From the NCBI GenBank assembly GCA_027624625.1, contig JAQBWH010000007.1, forward strand, positions 1-62,192: a stretch of 62,192 nucleotides of DNA, given 5' to 3'. Positions within the stretch are counted from its first letter, which is position 1; every line of letters begins with the position of its first letter. The position numbers were made by a program, and so were the translations under genes. The notes under the pieces are model-generated. The model was given only the letters and a program-made list of their open reading frames with translations, was not told the origin of the DNA and made no database searches. This DNA comes from Verrucomicrobiota bacterium (GTDB lineage: Bacteria > Verrucomicrobiota > Verrucomicrobiia > Chthoniobacterales > JACTMZ01). Positions 16,089-24,694 of this stretch are shown here, one piece after another.

Positions 16089-18539
16089 TCAACCGGGCAA
16101 ACTGTCCAAGTCCACGAGTATCTCGCGATCTTTGGCCCCGTCTTTCGGACCGACAATGCCGCGCTGTTCGAGAATATCAACCACGCGGGCCGCACGGGTG
16201 TAACCGAGACGGAGCCGGCGCTGGAGCATGGAGGTGGAAGCCTTGCCTTCCTGTTTGATAATGCCGAGGCACCGGGCCACCAGTTCCTCGTCCTCCTCGG
16301 TCACGTCATCGTCGCCGCCGGAGGAGGAGGTCATGGCTTCGTGGAACCCGGGATCGAAGGCCGGTTCAGCTTGCGCGCCGACATAATCGACGACGCGGTG
16401 GATTTCTTCGTCGGTAACGAGGACACCTTGGGCGCGCACGAGGGTGGAGGTGCCGGGCGGGAGGTAAAGCATATCCCCCTGACCGAGAAGCTTGTCGGCG
16501 CCGTTGGCGTCAAGGATGACGCGGCTGTCGAGTTTTGAAGCAACCTGGAAGGCGATGCGGCTCGGTATGTTCGCCTTGATCACCCCGGTGACCACGTCGG
16601 CCCGCGGGGTCTGCGTGGCGACGATCATATGGATGCCGGCGGCCCGCGCCATTTGCGTGATGCGGGCGATGGCGCTTTCGACATCGGCCGGCGCGGTCTG
16701 CATGAGATCAGCCAATTCGTCGATGATGACGACAATGAAAGGGAGCCGCTCGGGAATGACCAATTCCTCGCCTTTCTTCGGCGGCGGGATCTCGAGCACG
16801 GCGTCCTCGATACCCTCGTCCTCCGCTTCATTCTCTTCAGGCGCGGATCCAGGCGGCACTTCCTCGTCGGGCTTTTTTTCGAGCGGACGTGCATTGAATC
16901 CATGAACATTGCGCAGGCCGCACTTGGCGAAGATGCGGTAGCGGCGCTCCATCTCGTCGATGACGTAGCGCAACGCGAGGAGAACCTTTTTTGGCTCGGT
17001 CACCACATTGGCCGCGAGATGGGGGAGCTTGCCGTAATGCTGCATCTCGACGACCTTCGGATCGATCATGATGAAGCGCAGTTCCTCGGGTGAAAATTTG
17101 TAGAGCATGCTCGCGATGATCGCATTGACGCACACGCTTTTGCCGCTGCCCGTGGTGCCGGCGATGAGGAGGTGGGGCATCTGGGCGAGGTCGGCAATGA
17201 TGGTGCGCCCGTAGACGTCCTTGCCGAGAGCAAGGGGGATCTTGGCCTTGCTGTTGACCCATTCGTCGCTTTCGAGGAGTTCGCGGAAGACGACTTTAAT
17301 TTTTTTGCTATTGGCGATTTCGATGCCGACGGTGTCCTTGCCGGGAATGGGCGCGAGGATGTTGATTTTTTCGGCCCGGGTGGCGCGGGCGATATCTTTT
17401 TCCAGATTGGCGATGCGGTCGACGCGCACCCCGCGTGCCGGGTAAATTTCGAAGCGGGTCACGGTGGGGCCGCGGGTGATATCACCAGCACTGGCCTCGA
17501 GCCCGAATTGCTTCAGCGTGTCGAGAATGCTGCTTTGCATGGCGAGAAGTTCGGCCGGGTCCGCGGTCTGGCGGTCGCTCATGTCGGGCGAGTCGAGTAG
17601 GTCGAGCGGCGGCATCTGGTAGTTTTCGATGTGGATGTCGGGCACCGCACCGAGCGGGCCGGTTTCTTTCTTTTTCGGAGGTGCGGGAGCGGGCGGCTTT
17701 TTGACCGGGGCCGCCCCGGTATCAATGATTTTGGGCTCAGGGAAGGGAAGGGCCGGGATCGCTTCTTTCTCTTCCGCCCCCATTTCTTCGCTGTCCTCAT
17801 CATTTTCGTCGGCCGCCTTCCGGCGCGTCCGTCCAAGTGTCGGACGACTCGAGCGCGGGATGTTGGCCAGGGCCTCTTCGACCGCCGTCTCCTGCTCGAG
17901 ACGTTTCTTTTCCATCTTCGCCTCGCGGCGCAGGCGAAACCATTCCGGCACTGCGACCATGACCTCCCGGCAGAATTTAACCGGGTGCATGCCGGTCATG
18001 AGAATGAGGCTGACCAGATAAAAAAGGGTCAGGAGGATGGTGGCGCCGACGACTCCGAAAAGCCCGGCAAACACAGCTTTGCCGAGGGCGAGTCCGATCC
18101 AACCGCCCGGGCCGAGGATGTTGAAGTGCTCTCTCCACGATTGGAGCAGCCAGGGTTGGATGCCGGCCAGACAAGCCCCGGAAAGAATGAAGGCGGCCAT
18201 CCAGCCGAGGCGTTTCTTCAAGACAAGGTTGGCCGTGAGGAATTTGGCTCCGCCGAAACCGATAAGAATGACGGCCAGCAAATAGGCGGCCGCGCCGAGC
18301 AGGAAGTAAGTGAAACCGGCAACCACTGCGCCCACCGGTCCGATGAAGTTTTCCGTCACCGCCTCGGGCGCGCCCTGTCGGCTGAAGAAGAGCCAGGACG
18401 GCACATCGGCCGGTGAATAAGAGATCAGGGCAAGAAAGAGAAGAGTGCCGGCGCCGAGCAGGATGAGCCCGAGCACCTCACTCCAGGCTTTGCTGCTGCC
18501 TTCTTCTGTTGTTTTACCGCGAGCCAAGAGCAGTTTCAT
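16089..18539 (-). CDS. ftsK: DNA translocase FtsK/SpoIIIE
   Basis: A membrane-anchored hexameric ATPase that pumps chromosome ends through the closing septum and activates dimer resolution. It has 816 residues. Four or five TM helices cover about 25-190, then a Pro/Glu-rich linker runs to about 290. The motor holds Walker A (AGTTGSGKS, about residue 463) and Walker B (FIVVIIDELADLM), followed by QTPRADVVTGVIKANIPSRIAF. The C-terminal gamma winged helix (SMLQRRLRLGYTRAARVVDILEQRG), which reads KOPS, is present. An insertion of about 35 acidic residues precedes Walker B. It is divergent from the VTT-domain gene across 73 bases and heads a cluster with the RodZ-like gene and rimO. Confidence 0.97.
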   Translation of the reverse strand: MKLLLARGKTTEEGSSKAWSEVLGLILLGAGTLLFLALISYSPADVPSWLFFSRQGAPEAVTENFIGPVGAVVAGFTYFLLGAAAYLLAVILIGFGGAKFLTANLVLKKRLGWMAAFILSGACLAGIQPWLLQSWREHFNILGPGGWIGLALGKAVFAGLFGVVGATILLTLFYLVSLILMTGMHPVKFCREVMVAVPEWFRLRREAKMEKKRLEQETAVEEALANIPRSSRPTLGRTRRKAADENDEDSEEMGAEEKEAIPALPFPEPKIIDTGAAPVKKPPAPAPPKKKETGPLGAVPDIHIENYQMPPLDLLDSPDMSDRQTADPAELLAMQSSILDTLKQFGLEASAGDITRGPTVTRFEIYPARGVRVDRIANLEKDIARATRAEKINILAPIPGKDTVGIEIANSKKIKVVFRELLESDEWVNSKAKIPLALGKDVYGRTIIADLAQMPHLLIAGTTGSGKSVCVNAIIASMLYKFSPEELRFIMIDPKVVEMQHYGKLPHLAANVVTEPKKVLLALRYVIDEMERRYRIFAKCGLRNVHGFNARPLEKKPDEEVPPGSAPEENEAEDEGIEDAVLEIPPPKKGEELVIPERLPFIVVIIDELADLMQTAPADVESAIARITQMARAAGIHMIVATQTPRADVVTGVIKANIPSRIAFQVASKLDSRVILDANGADKLLGQGDMLYLPPGTSTLVRAQGVLVTDEEIHRVVDYVGAQAEPAFDPGFHEAMTSSSGGDDDVTEEDEELVARCLGIIKQEGKASTSMLQRRLRLGYTRAARVVDILEQRGIVGPKDGAKDREILVDLDSLPG

Positions 18540-18612
18540 AGCAGGTCGGGACCCCGGGCGACAAGGAAGGCATTTGCGCGGTGGCGGTCAGCCTGTTAGG
18601 AGAAGCGCACTT

Positions 18613-19257
18613 ATGCAGACCGATCCCGCAGCCACCGCCATGGAGCAAGCACGCGCGACCAAAAATCCCTTGCGGAAATTGTATTATTGGACGCTTCACT
18701 GGGCCGACACCAAATACGCCCTACCCGCGCTTTGCATCCTGAGTTTCGCCGAATCATCCTTCTTTCCCATCCCTCCCGACATCCTTCTCATGGCAATGTG
18801 CTTCGCCCGTCCGAAAATGTGGGTGCTTTACTCGGCTTGGTGCACGGTGGCGTCTGTGGCCGGCGGCGTCTTTGGTTGGTTCCTCGGATGGGGATTCTGG
18901 GGAATGACGCAAAAATTTTTCTTCGCCATCGTGCCGGGTTTCACGCCGGAAATTTTCACCAAAGTGCAGCAATTGTACGCGGACAATGCGTTTCTCGCCA
19001 TTCTCACCGCGGCATTCACCCCGATTCCTTACAAGGTTTTCACTGTGGCAGCCGGCGTATTTGCCATTTCGATCCCAACCCTCATCCTTGCTTCGGTCGT
19101 CGGTCGCGGAGGGCGTTTTTTTTTCGTCGGTGCGGTCATCCGATTTATTGGCCCGAAGGCAAAGCCGTTTCTTGAGAAAAACTTTGAACTCGCCACTTTG
19201 CTTCTGCTTGGACTTTTCTTCGCCGGGTTTGCCGCCATCAAGTATTTGAAGCATTAA
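18613..19257 (+). CDS. VTT/DedA-like membrane protein (YqaA type)
   Basis: A 214-residue inner-membrane protein of the VTT (DedA/SNARE-associated) superfamily, YqaA branch. DedA relatives are lipid scramblases or undecaprenyl-phosphate flippases. I chose ATG 18613, with GGAG about 10 bases upstream. The conserved parts are FAESSFFPIPPDILLMAM (residues about 48-65), the re-entrant helix with GWFLGWGFWG, and FTPIPYKVFTVAAGVF at about 139-154, the family's central motif. About five hydrophobic helices are visible. The transported lipid is not known. Confidence 0.88.
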   Translation: MQTDPAATAMEQARATKNPLRKLYYWTLHWADTKYALPALCILSFAESSFFPIPPDILLMAMCFARPKMWVLYSAWCTVASVAGGVFGWFLGWGFWGMTQKFFFAIVPGFTPEIFTKVQQLYADNAFLAILTAAFTPIPYKVFTVAAGVFAISIPTLILASVVGRGGRFFFVGAVIRFIGPKAKPFLEKNFELATLLLLGLFFAGFAAIKYLKH

Positions 19258-19299
19258 CCCGGGCAAGAGGCTTCCCATTTTTCCTCCCAGCGATTTCCG

Positions 19300-19911
19300 T
19301 TGCGGCACTTTGCCCGTATTTCGGGTCATCGCTTTTTGATCGGGGTTCTTTTTCCTATTCCTTGGATCGTAGCTTACCGGGTGCTGGCCTTCGGCTCCGG
19401 TCTGGTCACCAGTTTGAGTGGTTCATGGCTCAAGGCTTTCGGGATGGATTTTCCCGGCGCAGGCTCCATCATCACTATCCTCAGCTTTATTGGTCTAAGA
19501 CTTGTGGCCGCGTATGTCTTCGGACGCCGCTTACTCGACCGCTTCAAGTTGTTCATGCTGGGTATTCCGGTTTCCGGATCGATTTACTCCGGAGCGAAAC
19601 CGGTCCTGCAGACCACCCAAGGCATGGGGAGCGGACTCAAACCGAAACGCGCGGTGGTTTGGGAATATCTTGTCTCGGGCAGTTATCTTTTCCGCTACGC
19701 CACCGGGCACTTTACCGAGGCGGGGAGCGGTCGGAAAATGACCACGGTTTTCGTACCCACCGCGCCCAATGCGACCACTGGCCTGCTCTTGGCCATTCCC
19801 GTCGGAAGGGTCCGGGACTGCGACTGGAGTAGGGACAGGGCAACCAAGATGCCCGTCTCGGGCGGCTTGTTCACCCGCAGCGGCCCCTCTCTGTTCAACC
19901 GGAAGCCGTAG
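19300..19911 (+). CDS. DUF502 family membrane protein
   Basis: A 203-residue membrane protein of the DUF502 family. Two TM segments are seen, at about 10-35 and 55-75. The family core follows: LGIPVSGSIYSGAKPVLQTT at about 88-107, VFVPTAPNATTGLLLAIPVG at about 150-169, and the typical MPVSGG near the end. The start is TTG 19300 (MRHFARISGHRFLIGVLFPIP); no better start gives a full N-terminus. The family is widespread in PVC bacteria and plants and its function is not settled. It is 42 bases after the VTT gene and may be co-transcribed. Confidence 0.85.
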   Translation: MRHFARISGHRFLIGVLFPIPWIVAYRVLAFGSGLVTSLSGSWLKAFGMDFPGAGSIITILSFIGLRLVAAYVFGRRLLDRFKLFMLGIPVSGSIYSGAKPVLQTTQGMGSGLKPKRAVVWEYLVSGSYLFRYATGHFTEAGSGRKMTTVFVPTAPNATTGLLLAIPVGRVRDCDWSRDRATKMPVSGGLFTRSGPSLFNRKP

Positions 19912-19975
19912 CGGAAAATCATAAACGGCCGTTTGAATTTTTGAACGTCCGGGCCGGTTGGCGGTCGAAGTTGGT

Positions 19976-20170
19976 ATGAAAGTCAAAGCCTTCAACCCCT
20001 ACCGCAAATTCAACCGCACACACCGTTCCCTCGGCGAACTGGTGGCCGCCGTCGGCACCGCCACCGAAGACAGCCGCGAGGCCGTGGCCACCCTCATCGA
20101 TCTTTTCCAGACCGGTCGCGTCCAAGTGGGTGAGCGCGGGCATCTGAAAAGGGTCCGCGTCAGCGCCTAA
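19976..20170 (+). CDS. Small basic hypothetical protein
   Basis: A 64-residue protein starting MKVKAFNPYRKFNRTHRSLGELVAAVGTATED. It has a helical middle (SREAVATLIDLFQTGRV) and a basic end (GERGHLKRVRVSA). ATG 19976 was chosen over an earlier GTG. A good intrinsic terminator follows 31 bases after the stop, which supports a real gene. I recognise no domain. The size and charge would suit a small nucleic-acid-binding protein, but that is a guess. Confidence 0.55.
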   Translation: MKVKAFNPYRKFNRTHRSLGELVAAVGTATEDSREAVATLIDLFQTGRVQVGERGHLKRVRVSA

Positions 20171-20201
20171 CTCCAACAATTTTTCATGGCAAGCAGGGTC
20201 G

Positions 20202-20233
20202 GGGCCGGGTGGCTTCCGGCCCTTCTTGTTTTC
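20202..20233 (+). terminator. Rho-independent terminator
   Basis: Perfect 7-bp stem GGGCCGG (20202-20208) / CCGGCCC (20216-20222) with loop GTGGCTT, followed by the T-rich run TTCTTGTTTTC. It ends the small-protein transcript before purB. Confidence 0.75.
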
Positions 20234-20272
20234 GTGGTTTGTCCGCGCATGGTGATCAGCTAAGTTACTTGG

Positions 20273-21568
20273 GTGATTGACCGATATTCCCGGCCTGAGA
20301 TGCGAGCCCTCTGGTCCGACCAGCGCAAATACGAAATCTGGCTCGAGATCGAAACTCTCGCCTGCGAAGCCATGGCGCGCCTCGGACAAATCCCGCAGGA
20401 AGACGCCAAGGCCATCCGCGAAAAGGCCCAGTTTTCCATTCCGGCCATTCTTGAGATCGAAAAGCGGACCAACCACGATGTCATCGCCTTCCTTGAGAAT
20501 GTGGCGGACTCGGTCGGCCCCGCCGCCCGCTGGATGCACCAGGGACTGACTTCCTCGGATATCCTCGACACCACGCTCGCCGTGCAAATGGCCGCGGCCA
20601 TCGACCTTTTGGTCGGGGGCGTCGATCAAGTCCGCGCTGCGGCCGCCGAGCAGGCCTGCGCTTACAAATTGACCCCCATGATGGGACGCAGCCATGGCAT
20701 CCATGCCGAACCGATCACCTTCGGGCTCAAGTTGGCTCTCATGTATGATGAATTTGGCCGTGTCCGCGAGCGCCTCATCGAAATGCGTAAGCGGGTCGCG
20801 GTGGGGAAATTGAGCGGTGCGGTCGGGACGCGGGCCCATCTGGATCCGCGCGTCGAGGATGAGGTCTGCATCCGGCTCGGACTCAAACCCGCCACCCTTT
20901 CCACCCAGATCGTGCAGCGCGACCGCCATGCCGAGTTCATCACCGTGCTCGCCTTGGCCGCCAGTTCGATCGACCGCTGGGCCACCGAGTTCCGTCACTT
21001 GCAACGCACCGAAGTCCTCGAAGTGGAGGAATTCTTCGCCCAAGGGCAAAAGGGCAGCTCAGCCATGCCGCACAAACGCAATCCGATCACCGGTGAGCGT
21101 TTGAGCGGACTGGCTCGCGTCATCCGCGGCCATGCGGTCACCGCGTTGGAAAACGTCGCGCTCTGGCACGAGCGGGACATCAGCCACAGCAGCGCCGAGC
21201 GCATCATTTTTCCCGACGCGTGCACCCTGCTCGACTACATGCTTGCGCTCACCGCCAAGCTGGTGCGCGGCTTGCAGGTTTATCCCGAGAACATGCGGGC
21301 CAACATGGACAAATCACGGGGCCTCTTTGCTAGCCAGTCCGTCCTGCTCAAACTGACCGAAAAAGGCTTCGAGCGCCAGAAAGCCTACGAAGCCGTGCAG
21401 CGTGCCGCGCTGAAGACTTGGGCCGGCGACGGGGAATTTCTGGCCAACCTCTCGGTCGACCCGGAAATCAGCGGTGTGCTGGACCAGGCCGAGTTGCTCG
21501 ACGCTTGCGGCCTGGATCGACATTTCCGGCACGTGGACAAAGTTTTCCGCGATCTGGGGATCGGCTAA
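20273..21568 (+). CDS. purB: Adenylosuccinate lyase
   Basis: Cleaves adenylosuccinate to AMP and SAICAR to AICAR in purine biosynthesis. It has 431 residues, the normal family length. It starts with GTG 20273 (MIDRYSRPEMRALWSDQRKY); an intrinsic terminator lies 40 bases upstream, so it has its own promoter. The catalytic His of the TSSDI region is seen in HQGLTSSDILDT, and the second one in GRSHGIHAEP. The fumarase/aspartase signature SSAMPHKRNPI sits on the flexible loop at about 262-272. It is a soluble homotetramer in the family. It lies directly before ffh. Confidence 0.96.
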   Translation: MIDRYSRPEMRALWSDQRKYEIWLEIETLACEAMARLGQIPQEDAKAIREKAQFSIPAILEIEKRTNHDVIAFLENVADSVGPAARWMHQGLTSSDILDTTLAVQMAAAIDLLVGGVDQVRAAAAEQACAYKLTPMMGRSHGIHAEPITFGLKLALMYDEFGRVRERLIEMRKRVAVGKLSGAVGTRAHLDPRVEDEVCIRLGLKPATLSTQIVQRDRHAEFITVLALAASSIDRWATEFRHLQRTEVLEVEEFFAQGQKGSSAMPHKRNPITGERLSGLARVIRGHAVTALENVALWHERDISHSSAERIIFPDACTLLDYMLALTAKLVRGLQVYPENMRANMDKSRGLFASQSVLLKLTEKGFERQKAYEAVQRAALKTWAGDGEFLANLSVDPEISGVLDQAELLDACGLDRHFRHVDKVFRDLGIG

Positions 21569-21595
21569 AAATACCCGTAATTCCACGGCTCCAAT

Positions 21596-22927
21596 ATGTT
21601 TTCCCGTCTTTCCGACAAATTGCAGGATGTCTTCAAGGACCTCCGCGGGCACGGCCGGATCAGCGAGGCGAACGTTAATGACGCCCTGCGCGAAGTGCGG
21701 CTCGCCCTGCTCGAAGCCGATGTGCATTTCAAGGTGGCCAAGGACTTCATCGCACGGGTCAAAGAAAAAGCCCTCGGCGGGGAAGTGCTGCGTAGCGTCA
21801 CGCCCGGCCAGCAGATGGTCAAAATTTTCCACGACGAATTGGCCGCGCTGCTCGGGGGCGATGCCTCTCCCCTCCATCTCGGACCGCAGGCCCGCATTCT
21901 GGTGATCGGTCTGAATGGCGCCGGCAAAACAACCACCTGTGCCAAGCTTGCCGCATGGCTCAAGAAAAGCGGCCGCACACCCGTGCTCATCGCCTGCGAC
22001 TTGCAACGTCCCGCCGCCGTCGACCAGCTGGCCACGTTGGCCGGACAAATCGGCGTGCCCATATATCGTCCGGAACCCGGCGAAAAAAATGTCCTGCGCG
22101 TCGTTCGGGACGGCAGGGAATGGGCCAAGTTGCAGGGGCACAATGTGGAAATTTATGACACCGCCGGCCGCCAGGATCTCGACGACGAATTGATCGGTGA
22201 GCTGCGCAAGGTGAAAGATGTGGTCCAACCGAGCGAAAGTCTCCTCGTTTGCGATGCCGCGACCGGACAGCAGGCGGTCGGCGTGGCCGAAAAATTCCAC
22301 GGCGGGGTCGGGGTGACCGGCCTCATCCTGACCAAACTCGACGGTGACGCGCGAGGCGGGGCCGCCTTGTCCTTGCGCGAGGTGACCGGTCAACCGGTCA
22401 AATTCGCCGGCACCGGCGAAAAGATGGACGCCTTCGAGGTATTCCATCCGGACCGCATGGCCAGCCGCATCCTCGGGATGGGCGATGTGGTCAGCTTGGT
22501 CGAAAAAGCGGCGGAAAATTTCGAACTGGAGGATGCGGCCCGCATGGAAGCGCGGATGCGTGGCGGTAATTTCGACCTCAATGACTTTCTCGAGCAGTTC
22601 AAAATGCTTCGCAAAATGGGTCCGCTCGAGAATCTCCTTGGACTCATTCCCGGCATGGATAAGATGAAATCATCCGGCGTTGATGAGAAACAGATACGCC
22701 GGGTCGAAGCCATCGTCCTCTCCATGACGCCCGGCGAGCGGGCCCGGCCCGGTGTTCTCAACGCCCGGCGCCGTCAACGCATCGCCAAGGGCAGCGGGAC
22801 GACGGTTACGGAAGTCAATAACCTCTTGCTGCGGTTCTCGGACATGAGAAAACTCATGAAAAAGCCCGGCAAACTGAAAAAAATGATGGCAAGGGCAGGC
22901 GGTATGGGCATGCTTGGACGGAACTAA
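21596..22927 (+). CDS. ffh: Signal recognition particle protein Ffh (SRP54)
   Basis: The GTPase that binds signal sequences and delivers ribosomes to FtsY at the membrane. It has 443 residues. An N domain of helices covers 1-95. The G domain follows: P-loop GLNGAGKTTT at about 103-112, YDTAGRQDLDDELI for G3, and TKLDGDARGGAA for G4. The Met-rich M domain (about 300-435, with FLEQFKMLRKMGPLENLLGLIPGM and MTPGERARP) binds 4.5S RNA and signal peptides. No Shine-Dalgarno is obvious before ATG 21596. The ffh-rpsP-khpA order follows. Confidence 0.97.
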   Translation: MFSRLSDKLQDVFKDLRGHGRISEANVNDALREVRLALLEADVHFKVAKDFIARVKEKALGGEVLRSVTPGQQMVKIFHDELAALLGGDASPLHLGPQARILVIGLNGAGKTTTCAKLAAWLKKSGRTPVLIACDLQRPAAVDQLATLAGQIGVPIYRPEPGEKNVLRVVRDGREWAKLQGHNVEIYDTAGRQDLDDELIGELRKVKDVVQPSESLLVCDAATGQQAVGVAEKFHGGVGVTGLILTKLDGDARGGAALSLREVTGQPVKFAGTGEKMDAFEVFHPDRMASRILGMGDVVSLVEKAAENFELEDAARMEARMRGGNFDLNDFLEQFKMLRKMGPLENLLGLIPGMDKMKSSGVDEKQIRRVEAIVLSMTPGERARPGVLNARRRQRIAKGSGTTVTEVNNLLLRFSDMRKLMKKPGKLKKMMARAGGMGMLGRN

Positions 22928-22937
22928 CCAACAAATT

Positions 22938-23195
22938 ATGGCAACGGCAATCAGACTCCGCCGCGAAGGCACCCGCAACAGCCCCTACTACAAAGTGGTA
23001 GTGGCCGACAAGCGCTGCCCCCGCGACGGCAAATTCCTCGAAATCCTCGGCAATTACGATCCGAAGAAAACCGGAACGAACTACAAAGTTAACGTCGACC
23101 GCATCGACCACTGGGTGAAAAACGGCGCGCAGATGTCCGACACCGTGCGCAGCATCGTGAAAAAAGCGCGCGCGGCCGCCGCTCAAGCAGCCTGA
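22938..23195 (+). CDS. rpsP: 30S ribosomal protein S16
   Basis: A small-subunit protein of 85 residues needed for 30S assembly. The start is ATG 22938 (MATAIRLRREGTRNSPYYKVVVAD), the usual family start. The other conserved stretches are RCPRDGKFLEILGNYDPKK and VNVDRIDHWVKNGAQMSDTV, and the tail is Ala-rich. There is no Shine-Dalgarno: the leader reads AACCAACAAATT, AT-rich and unstructured, as at other non-SD starts. It follows ffh by 10 bases. Confidence 0.97.
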   Translation: MATAIRLRREGTRNSPYYKVVVADKRCPRDGKFLEILGNYDPKKTGTNYKVNVDRIDHWVKNGAQMSDTVRSIVKKARAAAAQAA

Positions 23196-23206
23196 CCTTT
23201 CCGCCC

Positions 23207-23437
23207 ATGGAGGAATTCCTCAACTTCGTCCTGCGCCGCCTCGCTGGCCATCCCGACGAAGTCTTCCTCACCCATGCCGCAGTGGAGGGCAAAGACATCT
23301 ACACCGTGCAAGCCCGGCAGACCGACCTTCCCCGTATCATTGGCAAGCGCGGTCAGACCATCCACGCCATCCGCAGTCTCCTCGACGCCGGTGCGGTCAA
23401 GCATGGTGGCAAGGTGCGCCTCGTGGTTCCTGATTGA
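23207..23437 (+). CDS. khpA: KH-domain RNA-binding protein KhpA
   Basis: A 76-residue protein made of one type II KH domain that binds RNA, often with KhpB/Jag, in control of division and elongation. The GxxG loop is visible as IIGKRGQTIHAIRSLL at about 46-61, followed by a closing beta strand (GGKVRLVV). It lies 11 bases after rpsP, the classic position. The usual following genes rimM-trmD-rplS are missing here; a small lipoprotein gene and a broken efflux gene come instead. Confidence 0.93.
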   Translation: MEEFLNFVLRRLAGHPDEVFLTHAAVEGKDIYTVQARQTDLPRIIGKRGQTIHAIRSLLDAGAVKHGGKVRLVVPD

Positions 23438-23441
23438 CCCT

Positions 23442-23627
23442 GTGAAGTCCTTCTCTCTTCTTCTTACCGCCCTCGCTGTGGCCGCCGTTTCCTGCCAGCG
23501 CATCCCGCCCGCGGAAAGCATTCCCGGCTACGGCGAGAAAAAAGCGGCCGAAGAAAAAGCTGAAAGCAAGCCCTTCGGCGCCACGGAAAATCCGCCGCAA
23601 TTTTTTCCGTCGCCAGGTCGAGAATAA
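23442..23627 (+). CDS. Small putative lipoprotein
   Basis: A 61-residue secreted peptide starting with GTG 23442, four bases after the khpA stop. The signal sequence SFSLLLTALAVAAVSC ends at a lipobox-like Cys at about residue 18 (AVSC, with an unusual -3 residue). The remainder is Lys-, Glu- and Pro-rich with no fold (GYGEKKAAEEKAESKPFG). Likely a small outer-membrane-type lipoprotein. Function unknown. Confidence 0.6.
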   Translation: MKSFSLLLTALAVAAVSCQRIPPAESIPGYGEKKAAEEKAESKPFGATENPPQFFPSPGRE

Positions 23628-23701
23628 CTTTCCCGGGGCACCGTCGCGGGATTTTGCTCCAAGCAAGGGCGAGAGGTCGGTGCGGCATACCCCGCTGCAA
23701 C

Positions 23702-23875
23702 TTTCCCTTTCCCTTGATCGTGGCCTGCGGCTACGGGGTGGCCTTTTACTTTCTCTCGCTCACTTTATAGATCGGGCTGGGGCAACGACTCGACACTCCG
23801 GCGATCGGTGGGATGGCTTTGATCATTGCCGGCGTTGTGGTCGTCAACCTGTTTCCGAAAAGCCTGTCGCACTGA
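23702..23875 (+). pseudogene. Decayed SMR (EmrE/QacE-type) multidrug efflux gene
   Basis: A single frame shows two recognisable parts of a small multidrug resistance transporter. The first is LIVACGYGVAFYFLSLTL (23714-23767), which matches the third TM helix. It ends at an in-frame TAG (23768-23770). The second is IGLGQRLDTPAIGGMALIIAG, then VVVVNLFPKSL (23771-23872), which matches the end of the family. About 25-30 codons that should lie between them (the SLTLRTIPVGIAYAIWSG region) are missing, and no clear N-terminus or start codon is visible. A functional SMR is about 105 residues with four TM helices, so this copy is dead. Intact relatives export cationic antiseptics or guanidinium. Confidence 0.72.
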
Positions 23876-23888
23876 AGTATTTGCGGTT

Positions 23889-24584
23889 TTATTTTTTCGC
23901 TTCGTTGTATTTTCCGGCGACATACTCCCAGTCGACCACCTCCCACCACGCGTCGATATACTCTCCGCGGCGGTTCTGGTTTTTCAGATAGTAGGCGTGT
24001 TCCCAGACGTCGAGACCAAGGAGGGGTTTGCCGCCATTCATCAGCGGGCTGTCTTGGTTGGGTGATGTTTCGATGACCATCTCGCCGTCCGGGGTGATGG
24101 TCAACCAGGCCCAGCCGCTGCCAAAAACCCTCATCGCCGCGGCGGTGAATTCCTTTTTAAATTTCGCAAAGCTGCCGAAGGTTTCGTTGATCGCTCCGGC
24201 CAATTCGCCGTTCGGTTCGCCGCCCCCCCCCGGTTTCATCATCAACCAGAACAGCGAATGGTTGGCATGGCCGCCGGCGTTGTTGCGCAGTGTGGTGCGG
24301 ACCTCCTCCGGAACCTCGTCGAGGTGGGCGACCAACTCCCACACGGTCAACTTGGACAGGTCGGGGTGACCGGCCAGCGCCTTATTGGCGTTGTTCACGT
24401 AGGCCGCATGGTGCTTGTTGTGGTGGATTTTCATCGTTTCGGCGTCGATGTGCGGCTCAAGGGCGTCGTAAGCATAGGGCAACTCCGGGAGGGTGAAGGG
24501 GCCGGTGGGAGCAGATTCGGTGGCGTGGACCCGAGAGACCAATAGAAGGACGGCCGCGGCGAGGAGCAGGGATAATTTTTTCAT
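23889..24584 (-). CDS. sodA: Exported superoxide dismutase (Mn/Fe type)
   Basis: Converts superoxide to hydrogen peroxide and oxygen. The mature domain is preceded by a signal peptide ([21 protein letters not shown]), so it works outside the cytosol. ATG 24584 is chosen; another ATG lies 9 bases upstream. The metal ligands are visible: His of [11 protein letters not shown], His of NHSLFW, and the Asp and His of DVWEHAYY. The Gln before the last ligand region (SPNQDSPL) is the arrangement typical of Mn-dependent SODs. An added run of Gly residues (PGGGGEPNG) lies after [10 protein letters not shown]. Metal preference is a family inference. Confidence 0.9.
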   Translation of the reverse strand: MKKLSLLLAAAVLLLVSRVHATESAPTGPFTLPELPYAYDALEPHIDAETMKIHHNKHHAAYVNNANKALAGHPDLSKLTVWELVAHLDEVPEEVRTTLRNNAGGHANHSLFWLMMKPGGGGEPNGELAGAINETFGSFAKFKKEFTAAAMRVFGSGWAWLTITPDGEMVIETSPNQDSPLMNGGKPLLGLDVWEHAYYLKNQNRRGEYIDAWWEVVDWEYVAGKYNEAKK

Positions 24585-24694
24585 CACCACCATGCGATCA
24601 CCGTCAGGGCACCGAGGCAAGTCGGGAGGTCTGGTTGACTTGCCCACTGCTTTCGTTACGCTGGCGCTGGGGCCCGGACCGGGCGCCTTGGTTC

